Origin: Candidatus Methanomassiliicoccus intestinalis Issoire-Mx1
GTDB lineage: Archaea; Thermoplasmatota; Thermoplasmata; Methanomassiliicoccales; Methanomassiliicoccaceae
NCBI RefSeq assembly: GCF_000404225.1
Contig: NC_021353.1
Span: 1,860,001-1,924,000 of the forward strand
Length of the DNA stretch: 64,000 nucleotides
Direction: 5' to 3'
Shown here in pieces: positions 16,569 through 24,102 of this stretch. The position numbers and the translations under genes are program-made. The notes under the pieces were generated by a model. The model was not told where the DNA came from. It ran no database searches and saw nothing but the letters and a program-made list of their open reading frames with translations. Numbering within the stretch: the first letter of the stretch is position 1; every line of letters begins with the position of its first letter.

Positions 16569-17237
16569 TTACTTTTTTTCCTTCTTAAAGCAGAGGAACC
16601 AGTCTAAGCAGTACATGTTATCGTCTTTGGATTCCATGCGCTCCTTAGCAACACCGCATGATCCAGCAGTAGGAACGATTACATCATCGCCCGGGCGCCA
16701 GTCTGCAGGAGTGGCCACTCCATCGCTGTCTGCTTTCTGAAGTCCCTTGATGATACGCTTAATTTCATCAAAGTTCCTTCCCAGAGATAGCGGATAGTAA
16801 AGGATGCAGCGGATTTTAGCCTTGGGATCAATGAAGAATACTGCTCTTACAGCCTGAGTGTTTGATGCATTCGGCTGAATCATTCCAAATTTGTTGGCTA
16901 CTTCCATTCTGATATCTTCAATCAGAGGGAATTTGACCTCTACATTCTTCATTCCTTTATAATCAAGCTCCTGAATCTTTCTCAGCCATGCAATGTGCGA
17001 ATATAACGAATCGACTGAAAGTCCGATCAGTTCAGTATTCATCTCTTTAAGCTCATCCATGATGCTTGCAAACGTTATGAACTCTGTAGTGCACACTGGT
17101 GTGAAATCTGCAGGGTGTGAGAATAAAATGACCCATTTCCCCTTATAATCCTCCGGGAAACTTATTGGTCCTTGTGTTGTCACAGCTTTAAACGATGGTG
17201 CATCGTCACCTATTAACGGCATTCTTTGCTCTTCCAA
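16569..17237 (-). CDS. Peroxiredoxin (AhpC/TSA, Prx6-like)
   Basis: Thiol peroxidase that reduces hydrogen peroxide and organic peroxides. The peroxidatic cysteine is C49 in DFTPVCTTEF, followed by the LIGLSVDSLYSHIAWLRKI block and the arginine-containing AVRAVFFIDPKAKIR. At 222 residues it has the long C-terminal arm of archaeal Prx6-type enzymes. That arm carries further cysteines (GSCGVAKER and YCLDWFLCFKK) which could resolve the sulfenic acid, as in archaeal decameric peroxiredoxins. TTG 17237 is chosen because GGAGGT lies six bases before it. An internal ATG at 17222 has no binding site. A thioredoxin gene at 48.8 kb could supply electrons. Confidence 0.93.
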   Translation of the reverse strand: MEEQRMPLIGDDAPSFKAVTTQGPISFPEDYKGKWVILFSHPADFTPVCTTEFITFASIMDELKEMNTELIGLSVDSLYSHIAWLRKIQELDYKGMKNVEVKFPLIEDIRMEVANKFGMIQPNASNTQAVRAVFFIDPKAKIRCILYYPLSLGRNFDEIKRIIKGLQKADSDGVATPADWRPGDDVIVPTAGSCGVAKERMESKDDNMYCLDWFLCFKKEKK

Positions 17238-17303
17238 GGTATTACCTCCGATTAACGATAGAAAAGAGAAGATATATTATCTTGTAGCCGAATTTTTGCG
17301 GGA

Positions 17304-17741
17304 TTAAAACAGCATAATATTTGAGTTTGAATTGTCTGTTTTTTCTTTAGCCAGAGCGTATTTGAATACATATCTAACAGGAATGCTTCTGGTGATGCCA
17401 GTAGAAAATTTACATTTTGGGCATTTGTATCTCAGAGTTATTGCTTTGCCATAAAGAGTTTTATTCTTTATTCTGCGCATCTTGGAACCGCATACAGGAC
17501 ATTCAGAAGTGGGCTTCTGCGATGGTATTTCGCGGGATTTTATTTCTACAGAGGCTACACCGGTCTGTATTGCAACTTTCCTTACTCTTTCTTCAGTTAC
17601 TGAATATTCAGGGTTTATCTCCCTGAGTTTTTTCCGCGTCAGGTCTGCCAATTTTGATTGAGAAGAGACTACATCATATTGACGAAGAACCTCGGCAATG
17701 GCAACAGATAAAATCCCTTCCGAAGGAATTTGATAGACCAT
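17304..17741 (-). CDS. Uncharacterised winged-helix-like and zinc-ribbon protein
   Basis: Unnamed protein of 145 residues. Residues 1-70 look helical and winged-helix-like (SVAIAEVLRQYD, LADLTRKKLREINPEYSVTEERVRKVAIQTGVASVEIKSRE). Residues 80-115 form a zinc ribbon with paired cysteines CPVCGSKMRRIK and YKCPKCKF. The basic ribbon resembles those that bind nucleic acid. It is monocistronic: peroxiredoxin follows after 66 bases on the same strand, and a long AT-rich spacer precedes it. A DNA- or RNA-binding role is inference. Confidence 0.6.
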   Translation of the reverse strand: MVYQIPSEGILSVAIAEVLRQYDVVSSQSKLADLTRKKLREINPEYSVTEERVRKVAIQTGVASVEIKSREIPSQKPTSECPVCGSKMRRIKNKTLYGKAITLRYKCPKCKFSTGITRSIPVRYVFKYALAKEKTDNSNSNIMLF

Positions 17742-17833
17742 GAAAGGTCAATATACGATTTAGATAATCTAGTTTCCTAGAGAATAGAAAAATAAGAGAA
17801 GGCTTGAGAGCCTTCAGAAATGTTTAAGGGTTT

Positions 17834-17911
17834 TACATTGAAGATCGTTGAAGTTTTTATGTGCTTATACTAATCTGAGAATATAATCTCATGTCTAATA
17901 TCTTCAATGTA
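17834..17911. repeat. 12-bp perfect inverted repeat with 54-base spacer
   Basis: TACATTGAAGAT at 17834-17845 is the exact reverse complement of ATCTTCAATGTA at 17900-17911. It could be an RNA stem closing a 54-base loop or a pair of protein-binding half-sites. A chance repeat of this length is not impossible in AT-rich DNA. Confidence 0.5.
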
Positions 17912-18013
17912 TTGATTTACCTTTATTTGTTTATATTTTTAATTTAATGATGAAAAAGAGAACTTCAAGATGAATGAATTAATGTAAAATAGAATAAAAA
18001 TAGACATTAGCCA

Positions 18014-18064
18014 CTATTACGATAAGTCTGAACTAGACCCAATAGAGTAGTTCAGAGGTAATAG
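18014..18064. ncRNA. Possible structured RNA element (two-stem hairpin)
   Basis: Outer stem CTATTAC (18014-18020) with GTAATAG (18058-18064), 7 bp. Inner stem TCTGAACTA (18027-18035) with TAGTTCAGA (18048-18056), 9 bp. The two are coaxial, with an asymmetric internal loop of six bases against one and a 12-base terminal loop. Sixteen perfect pairs in 51 bases of non-coding DNA is more than expected by chance. Strand and function are unknown. It may be a terminator or processing signal downstream of ndk, or part of a small RNA. Confidence 0.35.
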
Positions 18065-18115
18065 AAAAATCACAATCTAAAAAAAATGTAAAAAAAAGAG
18101 GTTTGGTTAAGAGAT

Positions 18116-18568
18116 TTACTCGCACAGCCATTTGCTGACTGAAGGTTCCCAGCTCTGAATTTCGTAATCATTGAAGAATAGTTCAATTTCACGCTTTGCA
18201 GATTCTGGGCTGTCAGAACCATGGATTATGTTTCTGCCAGTCTGTTGAGCATAGTCGCCGCGGATAGTTCCGGGAGCGGCTTCGTTAGGGTTTGTCTTGC
18301 CCATCATGGTTCTCATAGAAGCAATGATGTTCTCTCCTTCCCATACCATCATAAGCACAGGTCCGGAAGTCATATACTCAATGAGTCCCTCGAAGAAAGG
18401 CTTACCCTTGTGTTCTGCATAATGACGCTCAGCCTGCTCACGGGGAATACGCAGGAATTTCATGGCCAAGAGCTTGTAGCCCTTGGATTCAATCCTTTTG
18501 AGTATGTCGCTCATGAGTCCACGCTGGATAGCGTCAGGTTTGAGCATTATGAACGTGCGTTCCATCAT
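18116..18568 (-). CDS. ndk: Nucleoside diphosphate kinase
   Basis: Transfers the gamma-phosphate between nucleoside tri- and diphosphates through a phosphohistidine. The product (about 150 residues) contains RTFIMLKPDAIQRGL, the FFEGLIEYMTSGPVLMMVWEGENII core and the catalytic-histidine motif NIIHGSDSPESAKREI. ATG 18568 lies just after the rpl24e stop; GTG 18577 and ATG 18565 are alternatives. It is the last gene of the rpl7ae-rps28e-rpl24e-ndk operon, an order shared by many euryarchaea. Confidence 0.96.
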   Translation of the reverse strand: MMERTFIMLKPDAIQRGLMSDILKRIESKGYKLLAMKFLRIPREQAERHYAEHKGKPFFEGLIEYMTSGPVLMMVWEGENIIASMRTMMGKTNPNEAAPGTIRGDYAQQTGRNIIHGSDSPESAKREIELFFNDYEIQSWEPSVSKWLCE

Positions 18569-18573
18569 GCGGT

Positions 18574-18990
18574 TCACTCTTTATTCTCAACAGGTTCTTC
18601 TGAAGCTACAGGCTCTTCAGGCTGTTCAACGGGTTCTTCTGCAGCGGCAGCCGGCTCTTCAGCAGGACCGTCGTACTCTGTGACCTGAACCTTCTTTTTA
18701 GGAGCTTTGGCTCCCTTTTTGACTTTCTTAGCCTTTACTTTCCTGACTTCAGTGTCTTTCTCTTCGACAACGCCTTCTTTGGCTAAAGCGGCAGCGATGG
18801 CGATCTCTTTCTCACGCTTTGCAGCCCTTGTCCAGGCTGTCCTGCGCGGGATCCTTCCCAACTCGACCATGTTCTTATAGCACTTGTTGGTGTCAAATGT
18901 AAGTACTGTGCCGTCTTTTTTAACAAAGAGTTTGCCAGTACCAGGTTCCATTTCTGCTCCACAGAAGGAACAGACTCTTCTCTCTACCAT
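18574..18990 (-). CDS. rpl24e: Ribosomal protein eL24 with long charged C-terminal tail
   Basis: Large-subunit protein eL24. The zinc-ribbon core occupies about residues 1-65 (VCSFCGAEMEPGTGKLFVKKDG..FDTNKCYKNMVELGRIPRRTAWT). Archaeal eL24 usually stops near here. In this protein a lysine-rich stretch (KVRKVKAKKVKKGAKAPKKK, about 82-101) is followed by roughly 35 acidic, proline- and alanine-rich residues with repeated EEP units, ending at 138. No frameshift is needed to explain the tail. Ten bases separate it from rps28e, and its stop overlaps an alternative GTG start of ndk. Confidence 0.95.
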   Translation of the reverse strand: MVERRVCSFCGAEMEPGTGKLFVKKDGTVLTFDTNKCYKNMVELGRIPRRTAWTRAAKREKEIAIAAALAKEGVVEEKDTEVRKVKAKKVKKGAKAPKKKVQVTEYDGPAEEPAAAAEEPVEQPEEPVASEEPVENKE

Positions 18991-19000
18991 GGTCTTCGCC

Positions 19001-19219
19001 TTACCTTATTGAAAGTTTACGAGCCTCTCTTGAGGTCTCTCTAAGCATCAGTATGTCACCCATGCGCACTGGGCCCATGATGTTACGAGTAATAATCCTG
19101 CCTTTGTCACGGCCCTCTAATACACGGACCTTGACCTGAGTGGCTTCACCAGTCATACCAGTACGACCGATTAATTCCACAACTTCTGCAGGAATACTGC
19201 TTTCATCCATATCAGCCAT
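19001..19219 (-). CDS. rps28e: Ribosomal protein eS28
   Basis: Small-subunit protein of 72 residues. The S1-like fold carries VVELIGRTGMTGEATQVKVRVLEGRDKGRIITRN and the invariant C-terminal LRETSREARKLSIR. Length is normal. It follows rpl7ae by 13 bases in a ribosomal operon. Confidence 0.98.
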   Translation of the reverse strand: MADMDESSIPAEVVELIGRTGMTGEATQVKVRVLEGRDKGRIITRNIMGPVRMGDILMLRETSREARKLSIR

Positions 19220-19232
19220 CTAAATCACCCGC

Positions 19233-19604
19233 TTACTGCTTCAGCTGTTTTATCTGTTCAGCAAAGCTTTCGAGTGCAGGCTTAGCCTTTCCAGCATCAA
19301 GAATTGCAACGGAAGCTGTTGGTTTTTCTAATCCTACAGCGTTTCCCAGTTCTGCTTTTGAAGGAACGTATGCGTACATAACGCCGCGCTCTTCGCAGAG
19401 AAGTGGCATGTGTGCTAAAATTTCTGGAGGCTGTACATCTTCTGCAAGAATCACAAGCTGGGCATCGCCCCTTTCAACGAGCTTTGTAACTTCGTTGGTT
19501 CCTCTTCTTACTTTTCCAGTGTCTCTTGCAGCTTCAACTATTTCATATGCTTTGTCCGAAAGCTCTTTTGGCATTTCGAAACGCACAAACATTGCTTTAC
19601 TCAT
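19233..19604 (-). CDS. rpl7ae: Ribosomal protein L7Ae (kink-turn binding)
   Basis: Binds kink-turns in 23S rRNA, box C/D and H/ACA guide RNAs and RNase P RNA. The 123-residue product has the RNA-binding signature RRGTNEVTKLVERGDAQLVILAEDVQPPEI and a LLCEERGVMYAYVPSKAELG block. GAGGTGA lies five bases before ATG 19604. A TATA-like TTTAAATA (about 19683-19691, minus strand) probably drives the whole rpl7ae-rps28e-rpl24e-ndk operon. Confidence 0.98.
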   Translation of the reverse strand: MSKAMFVRFEMPKELSDKAYEIVEAARDTGKVRRGTNEVTKLVERGDAQLVILAEDVQPPEILAHMPLLCEERGVMYAYVPSKAELGNAVGLEKPTASVAILDAGKAKPALESFAEQIKQLKQ

Positions 19605-19823
19605 TATTTCACCTCATTCGGATGCTGAGCATCCTCATCATTCATCGGTTTACGAGAATGTATTAAGGTCGAAAGAAGAGACTCTATTTAAAACTTCATA
19701 AATACAAATGAAGCGCTGCACCTTTCCATACAGAATAGATTGACAAAAACAGGCACAATCTCATTCAACAAACGATATATAGGAACATACTCATCTGATC
19801 ACGAAACTACCGCAGGGTCAAAT

Positions 19824-19985
19824 ATGGAAAAGCGAGTCCACCTCAAAGTCGATGCAGACAATCTTACGCTTCGAGAAGTTATGGATAAGCTTGAAGAGAT
19901 TCAGGCTGAAAACCCTGATTTAGATGTATTTTTTGATGGAGATACAAAATCCATATGCAGCAGGCCTCGCTCCAAAACTGAATAA
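19824..19985 (+). CDS. Small uncharacterised protein cotranslated with DUF531
   Basis: Fifty-three residues beginning MEKRVHLKVDADNLTLREVMDKLEEIQAENPDLDVFFDGD and ending in a short basic tail. A beta-alpha-beta outline can be guessed, but no family is recognised. Its TAA stop shares one base with the ATG of the DUF531 gene, which suggests the two are made together. A longer frame from TTG 19740 adds 28 residues but has no conserved look. Confidence 0.55.
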   Translation: MEKRVHLKVDADNLTLREVMDKLEEIQAENPDLDVFFDGDTKSICSRPRSKTE

Positions 19986-20539
19986 TGGTGTTGAAAATGC
20001 ATACAGGCCGTATCACCTTAGCGCTCTACAATTCATATGACCCCAGAAGTTTCAGGGAAGCTCACAGAAGGGCATTGGCACGCGCCGGACCGCTGGCATT
20101 GGCATTTGATTACAATCTGGCAGTGTTTGGATTTCCCTTTCCGCAGGAACTGCAGACACCGACTGAGATCTCAGAATGGGTCGCCACAACTACTTCGATA
20201 GGAGAACATGGAGGATTCCTCAAAGAACTGACTGCCAAAGGCAGATTCCAGACTTTTCCGTATCCAGACAAGGGATTCCCTCCGCAGCTGGGAGAAATTG
20301 TACTCACAACCAGAAAACCAGATGAAAAAAAGAAGATAACTGCTGAAGAAGTAGCAGAAATGGTAAAAAGAGGACAGAGTGTGATGCTTGTTTTCGGACT
20401 TGGTCCAAAGGGAGCCCCTAAAGAGGTATTCAAGATGACAAAATATCATCTGGACATAACACCAGGCGGTTATTCTCTGGAAACTTGTACGGCAATGGGC
20501 GCCACCGCAGGTGCGATGGCTTACCTTCTTAAGCACTGA
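19985..20539 (+). CDS. DUF531 family protein (archaeal, SPOUT-like)
   Basis: Conserved archaeal protein of 184 residues, function not established. Family hallmarks are ITLALYNSYDPRSFREAHRRALARA near the start, the FGFPFPQEL loop, SIGEHGGFLKEL, and a C-terminal LVFGLGPKGAPKEVFKMTKYHLDITPGGYSLETCTAMGA. That last block resembles the cofactor-binding knot of SPOUT RNA methyltransferases. RNA modification is inference from this resemblance. It is joined to the preceding small gene and converges on purM. Confidence 0.85.
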   Translation: MVLKMHTGRITLALYNSYDPRSFREAHRRALARAGPLALAFDYNLAVFGFPFPQELQTPTEISEWVATTTSIGEHGGFLKELTAKGRFQTFPYPDKGFPPQLGEIVLTTRKPDEKKKITAEEVAEMVKRGQSVMLVFGLGPKGAPKEVFKMTKYHLDITPGGYSLETCTAMGATAGAMAYLLKH

Positions 20540-20547
20540 TTTTAGAA

Positions 20548-21600
20548 TCAGTATTTTTCGTACTTTAAGTCAAGCGAGGGCACTGACACCCCATAACCAT
20601 CGCGGATTTCACCAACGATTTTAGAGCCTGGACATTTTTTGACGATTTCAGCGGCAGAGTCAGCCGGCACAATCATACTGAATCCCATACCCATGTTGAA
20701 AGTCTGATATGCTTCAAGAAGCTCAACGTTTCCCAGATTGTTCAGGACATTGAATATCGGGTTTGGCGCAAGAGGATCAGTTATGACTGTGGAAATTCCC
20801 TTTTTGAGCCTGAGGAAATTACGGAGTCCTCCGCCGGTGATGTTGACCATGCCGTGGACATCATAGTTTCTTACGATATCCAGAACTTTCCGTACATAGA
20901 CTTCTGTAGGAGTCAGCAGAACATTTCCGATTTGATCGTTCAATCCTGCAATTTTCTCATCAAGAGAGATCTCAAGTTTTTCAAGGATCTTTCTGGCAAG
21001 GGTATATCCATTGGAGTGGAGACCAGTGCTTGGAAGGCCGATTACAAGATCCCCTGCTGCAACTTTAGAGCCGTCAATCAGCTTGTCTTTGGCAACAATT
21101 CCCAGGCAGGAACCGGAGACATCAATTTCTCTTACCAGTTCAGGAAGCACTGCCACCTCTCCGCCGATTAAGTCGCAGTTGGAGAGTTCACAGCCCTTGT
21201 TGAGACCAATAGCTATCTGAGACAGTATTTCTGCATCAGGGACATCTACTGCCATATAATCAACAAAGGCAATAGGCTCTGCACCGACACAGATCGCATC
21301 GTTTGTATTCATGGCTACACAGTCTATGCCGATTGTATCCCATTTTTCCATCTGCTTGGCTATAAGCAGCTTAGTGCCTACGCCATCAGTACACAATGTT
21401 AAAAGTGATGTGCCGATATCAATCAAGCCAGCAAACTGGCCTGGAAGATCGAGAGACTTTGCACCATCAGTACGCCTGAAGTTAAGTTTGCTGACTAATG
21501 CACTTATTGCATTTGATTTGTCATCGATATTGACCCCGGCGTCTGCATATGTCATGTGTTTAGTCTCATTTGCCATGAGACTCTGTATCTGTATTCTCAT
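20548..21600 (-). CDS. purM: Phosphoribosylformylglycinamidine cyclo-ligase (AIR synthetase)
   Basis: Fifth step of purine synthesis: closes the imidazole ring of FGAM to give AIR using ATP. The product (up to 350 residues) shows MTYADAGVNIDDKSNAI, LCTDGVGTKLLIAKQM, the metal-binding GIDCVAMNTNDAICVGAEPIAFVDY, DLIGGEVAVLPELV, GLHSNGYTLARKIL and GMVNITGGGLRNF. ATG 21600 is given; ATG 21576 (MANETK) fits the family equally well, and a TATA-like TTTTATAAG lies 36-44 bases before it. purD lies at 46.7 kb, so purine genes are scattered. Confidence 0.95.
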   Translation of the reverse strand: MRIQIQSLMANETKHMTYADAGVNIDDKSNAISALVSKLNFRRTDGAKSLDLPGQFAGLIDIGTSLLTLCTDGVGTKLLIAKQMEKWDTIGIDCVAMNTNDAICVGAEPIAFVDYMAVDVPDAEILSQIAIGLNKGCELSNCDLIGGEVAVLPELVREIDVSGSCLGIVAKDKLIDGSKVAAGDLVIGLPSTGLHSNGYTLARKILEKLEISLDEKIAGLNDQIGNVLLTPTEVYVRKVLDIVRNYDVHGMVNITGGGLRNFLRLKKGISTVITDPLAPNPIFNVLNNLGNVELLEAYQTFNMGMGFSMIVPADSAAEIVKKCPGSKIVGEIRDGYGVSVPSLDLKYEKY

Positions 21601-21686
21601 TTGAAGCTTTTCTTATAAAATTAAGATTGGTAGACTTCGCTAGTTAATTAGTTAAGTATTTTTAGGCTCACAGCGATGCGCAGGGC

Positions 21687-22553
21687 GTGAAGAAAGCAGC
21701 TGTCGCCGCATTTGCATTGTTAGCAGTACTCTTAGCATCAGTGCTGATGCCGTGTGCATTGACGGCACAAGATTCATCATCGCCCATCCTGGGTGCATCT
21801 TCGAGCGCGAATTCTGGATCAGATTCACATGATCTGGCTAAAGGAAAAGGCGGAGTCGAAGGAAAAGTAATGATGAGAAATTCACCTGTTGAAGACTACA
21901 CAATAACATTTGAAGAAGTAGAATTCAACGAAGAAAATGAAATGTCCCTGACTGGATTGAAATATACAAAGGAGATAACCAGCACGAGCGGCGAATATGC
22001 AGTCCAGCTAAGCCCTGGACAGTATAGTGCAAAGGCAATCTCCACATCTAAAGAAGTTGTCACATATCCAACTACGATTAAAATAACAGAAGGCCAGTGG
22101 AACAGCGGCATTGACTTTCAATTTGTAAACTCATATTCATTCCATGGCAATGTAAGCTATTCCGGCATGAAACTGAGCGGAGTAAATGTGTCCTTAACTC
22201 CTATCGGAGAAAATACCAAGAACGTTACTCAGACAGACAGCGATGGACATTATCAGTTCAACGGTCTGACAGGCGGAGTTTATGAGCTGCTGTTTCAGAA
22301 AGACGGCTTTGCCGATGAAAGACAGATCATTGACATAATTGTGCAGCCTTATTTCAATACATCAATGATGAGAACCGGTCTGCCCGGCATCAACGGATTC
22401 ATTCTGGAATATGATTTTCAGCATTCCATGATGGTTGTAGGCCTGGTGGGCATGATCGTAATGATCGCGATATCGCTGGCTGTGAGATACTACCTCACAA
22501 GAAATCCAAACATGATCCTAAATGACGATGTAAAGGAGAAGAGTGAAGAATAA
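21687..22553 (+). CDS. Surface-anchored protein with carboxypeptidase-regulatory-like domains
   Basis: Predicted secreted protein of 288 residues held by a C-terminal membrane helix. It has a signal peptide (about 1-27, KKAAVAAFALLAVLLASVLM), a serine-rich stretch, and two beta-sandwich domains of the CarboxypepD_reg type (about 55-145 and 148-220). The second contains the typical TQTDSDGHYQFNGLTGGVYELLFQKDGF turn. A transmembrane segment (about 250-270) precedes a short basic and acidic tail. The same fold is multiplied in the giant STT3 protein at 50-56 kb. GTG start at 21687. Function unknown; cell-surface or envelope role inferred. Confidence 0.75.
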   Translation: MKKAAVAAFALLAVLLASVLMPCALTAQDSSSPILGASSSANSGSDSHDLAKGKGGVEGKVMMRNSPVEDYTITFEEVEFNEENEMSLTGLKYTKEITSTSGEYAVQLSPGQYSAKAISTSKEVVTYPTTIKITEGQWNSGIDFQFVNSYSFHGNVSYSGMKLSGVNVSLTPIGENTKNVTQTDSDGHYQFNGLTGGVYELLFQKDGFADERQIIDIIVQPYFNTSMMRTGLPGINGFILEYDFQHSMMVVGLVGMIVMIAISLAVRYYLTRNPNMILNDDVKEKSEE

Positions 22554-22554
22554 T

Positions 22555-23136
22555 TCACTCCAATCCTAATATCTTTTTTGAATCGGCCAGATTTTTACTG
22601 ACATTTCTTGAAACTTCATCATACAGAGAGTTTCCAGAAGCATCAATAGCAACAACAAGAGGGCCGAAATTATTTGCTTCAACAACCCAGAGGGCTTCCG
22701 GCATACCCAGGTCAAGCCAGAATACATCTTTAACATTCTCAAGACCTTTTGCTGCCAGCACTGCTGCTCCGCCTGTGAAAGCAAAGTAGACGCAGCCGAA
22801 TTTTTTCATTGCGTCCACTGTATCTTTTGACATTCCGCCCTTGCCGATTATGGCTCTGATTCCCGACAGTTCAATGAACTTCGGCTCCATGGAATTCATT
22901 CTGGCAGAGGTTGTCGGTCCGGCAGCCAGGATTTTCCGGTCTTCCTTCCTTACAATCGGCCCGCAGTGAAATATAACACCGCCCTTGAAGTCAACAGGAA
23001 GCTCTTTAGAAGATTCATAGAATTCAAGCGCCCGCAGATGAGCTTCATCTCTGGCGATAAAGATCGTTCCAGACAGATAGACGGTCTCACCGACCTTGAG
23101 ATTTTTTATATCATCTTCAGACAGGGGAGTGTTCAT
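22555..23136 (-). CDS. Fumarate hydratase, beta subunit (class I, two-subunit)
   Basis: C-terminal-domain subunit of the iron-sulfur fumarase/tartrate dehydratase family, 193 residues. Family blocks are LKVGETVYLSGTIFIARDEAH, IFHCGPIVRKED, AAGPTTSARMNSMEPKFI and IGKGGMSKDT, then AFTGGAAVLAAKGL. It overlaps the alpha-subunit gene by four bases. The pair would interconvert fumarate and malate. L-tartrate dehydratase is the alternative, since the families cannot be separated by sequence alone. Confidence 0.9.
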   Translation of the reverse strand: MNTPLSEDDIKNLKVGETVYLSGTIFIARDEAHLRALEFYESSKELPVDFKGGVIFHCGPIVRKEDRKILAAGPTTSARMNSMEPKFIELSGIRAIIGKGGMSKDTVDAMKKFGCVYFAFTGGAAVLAAKGLENVKDVFWLDLGMPEALWVVEANNFGPLVVAIDASGNSLYDEVSRNVSKNLADSKKILGLE

Positions 23137-24002
23137 TCAGAACCACCCCGCGTCAGGTATTCCACTGTGCCGTCTGCATAGATCCTGGCAGTTGCACGGC
23201 GGCCCGCCCAGCACTGGAGATTCACCGCCACCGGAAGACTGGCTGTGTGGCAGTATGCGATTTCAATGTTTACTCCCAGCGTAGTTGTGTCGCCGCCTAA
23301 GCCCATGGGGCCAATGCCTGTCATATTCAGAGCTTCATACAGATCGGATTCGAGTTCTGCAACGCTCTGGTCTGCATTCCTCTGATCCAGAGACCTCAGA
23401 AGAGCTTTTTTGGACAGTGCTGTGGCTTCATCAGCCGTCCCGCCTATGCCGATTCCCAGAATAATCGGGGGGCACGGCTTTCCTGCTGCATTGACCACAG
23501 TATCAAGAATGAATTTTTTAATGCCCTTGATTCCCTGAGAAGGAGTCAACATAGCTAAGGCAGTCATGTTTTCAGAGCCTGCCCCTTTCGGCATTACAGT
23601 GATTTCCGTATAATCTGCTGAAGACGGATGGAAGACCACGTAAGGAAGACCTTCAGCTACGTTTGTCCCAGGGTTTTCTCTGGTAAGCGGATGGACCGCA
23701 TTCGGACGAAGCGGAATCTCATTGGTTGCTCTCAGCGTACCGGCACGGATCTTATCTTCAATGCCGGGGGTAATCCTGCCGCTGACGAAAAACACATGAA
23801 TGCCTGTATCCTGGCACATTGGAACCGCCATGCTGTCTGCTGCATCAATGTTATTCAAAATCGTGCGCAGCTGGGTTCTGGCAATCTCGCTGCGTTCATT
23901 CTTTTCAGCTTTCTTCAAAGCAGAGAGGACGTCCTCCGGCAGAGAAGTAACGGCCTCCTTCAGCAGAGATACGACAGTGTCTTCGATAATATCAGTTCTA
24001 AT
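23133..24002 (-). CDS. Fumarate hydratase, alpha subunit (class I, two-subunit)
   Basis: Catalytic [4Fe-4S] subunit. Cluster cysteines are seen in MAVPMCQDTGIHVFF, GKPCPPIILGIGIGG and VNLQCWAGRRATAR, and GPMGLGGDTTTLGV is also conserved. The family N-terminus (IIEDTVVSLLKEAVTSLPEDVLSALKKAEK) lies upstream of the first ordinary start codon in the frame (TTG 23918). The only candidates that include it are ATT 24002 and ATC 24005, preceded by GGGGTGAG at 24006-24013, a convincing ribosome binding site. ATT 24002 is adopted, giving 289 residues, normal for the subunit. An unusual start codon or a base error is implied. Confidence 0.85.
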   Translation of the reverse strand: MRTDIIEDTVVSLLKEAVTSLPEDVLSALKKAEKNERSEIARTQLRTILNNIDAADSMAVPMCQDTGIHVFFVSGRITPGIEDKIRAGTLRATNEIPLRPNAVHPLTRENPGTNVAEGLPYVVFHPSSADYTEITVMPKGAGSENMTALAMLTPSQGIKGIKKFILDTVVNAAGKPCPPIILGIGIGGTADEATALSKKALLRSLDQRNADQSVAELESDLYEALNMTGIGPMGLGGDTTTLGVNIEIAYCHTASLPVAVNLQCWAGRRATARIYADGTVEYLTRGGSE

Positions 24003-24102
24003 GATCTCACCCCGTGCGGCAGAGCAACTGCACTAAAGTGCACAGATATAAATTGACAGGTTACCGATGGATATATAGTTCTCACATTACTTGCAGTAAA
24101 TT

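Larger units (their letters stand above)
17742..18115. other. 374-base AT-rich intergenic region without a protein gene
   Basis: No open frame of note. It contains a 12-bp inverted repeat, a compact two-stem hairpin (listed separately), and A-runs at 18078-18105. On the minus strand those A-runs are T-tracts able to end the ndk transcript. Runs such as TTTATATTTTTAATTTAATGA (17928 onward) are TATA-like. An unannotated small RNA is possible, but I see no match to tRNA, 5S, SRP RNA or RNase P RNA. Confidence 0.5.
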
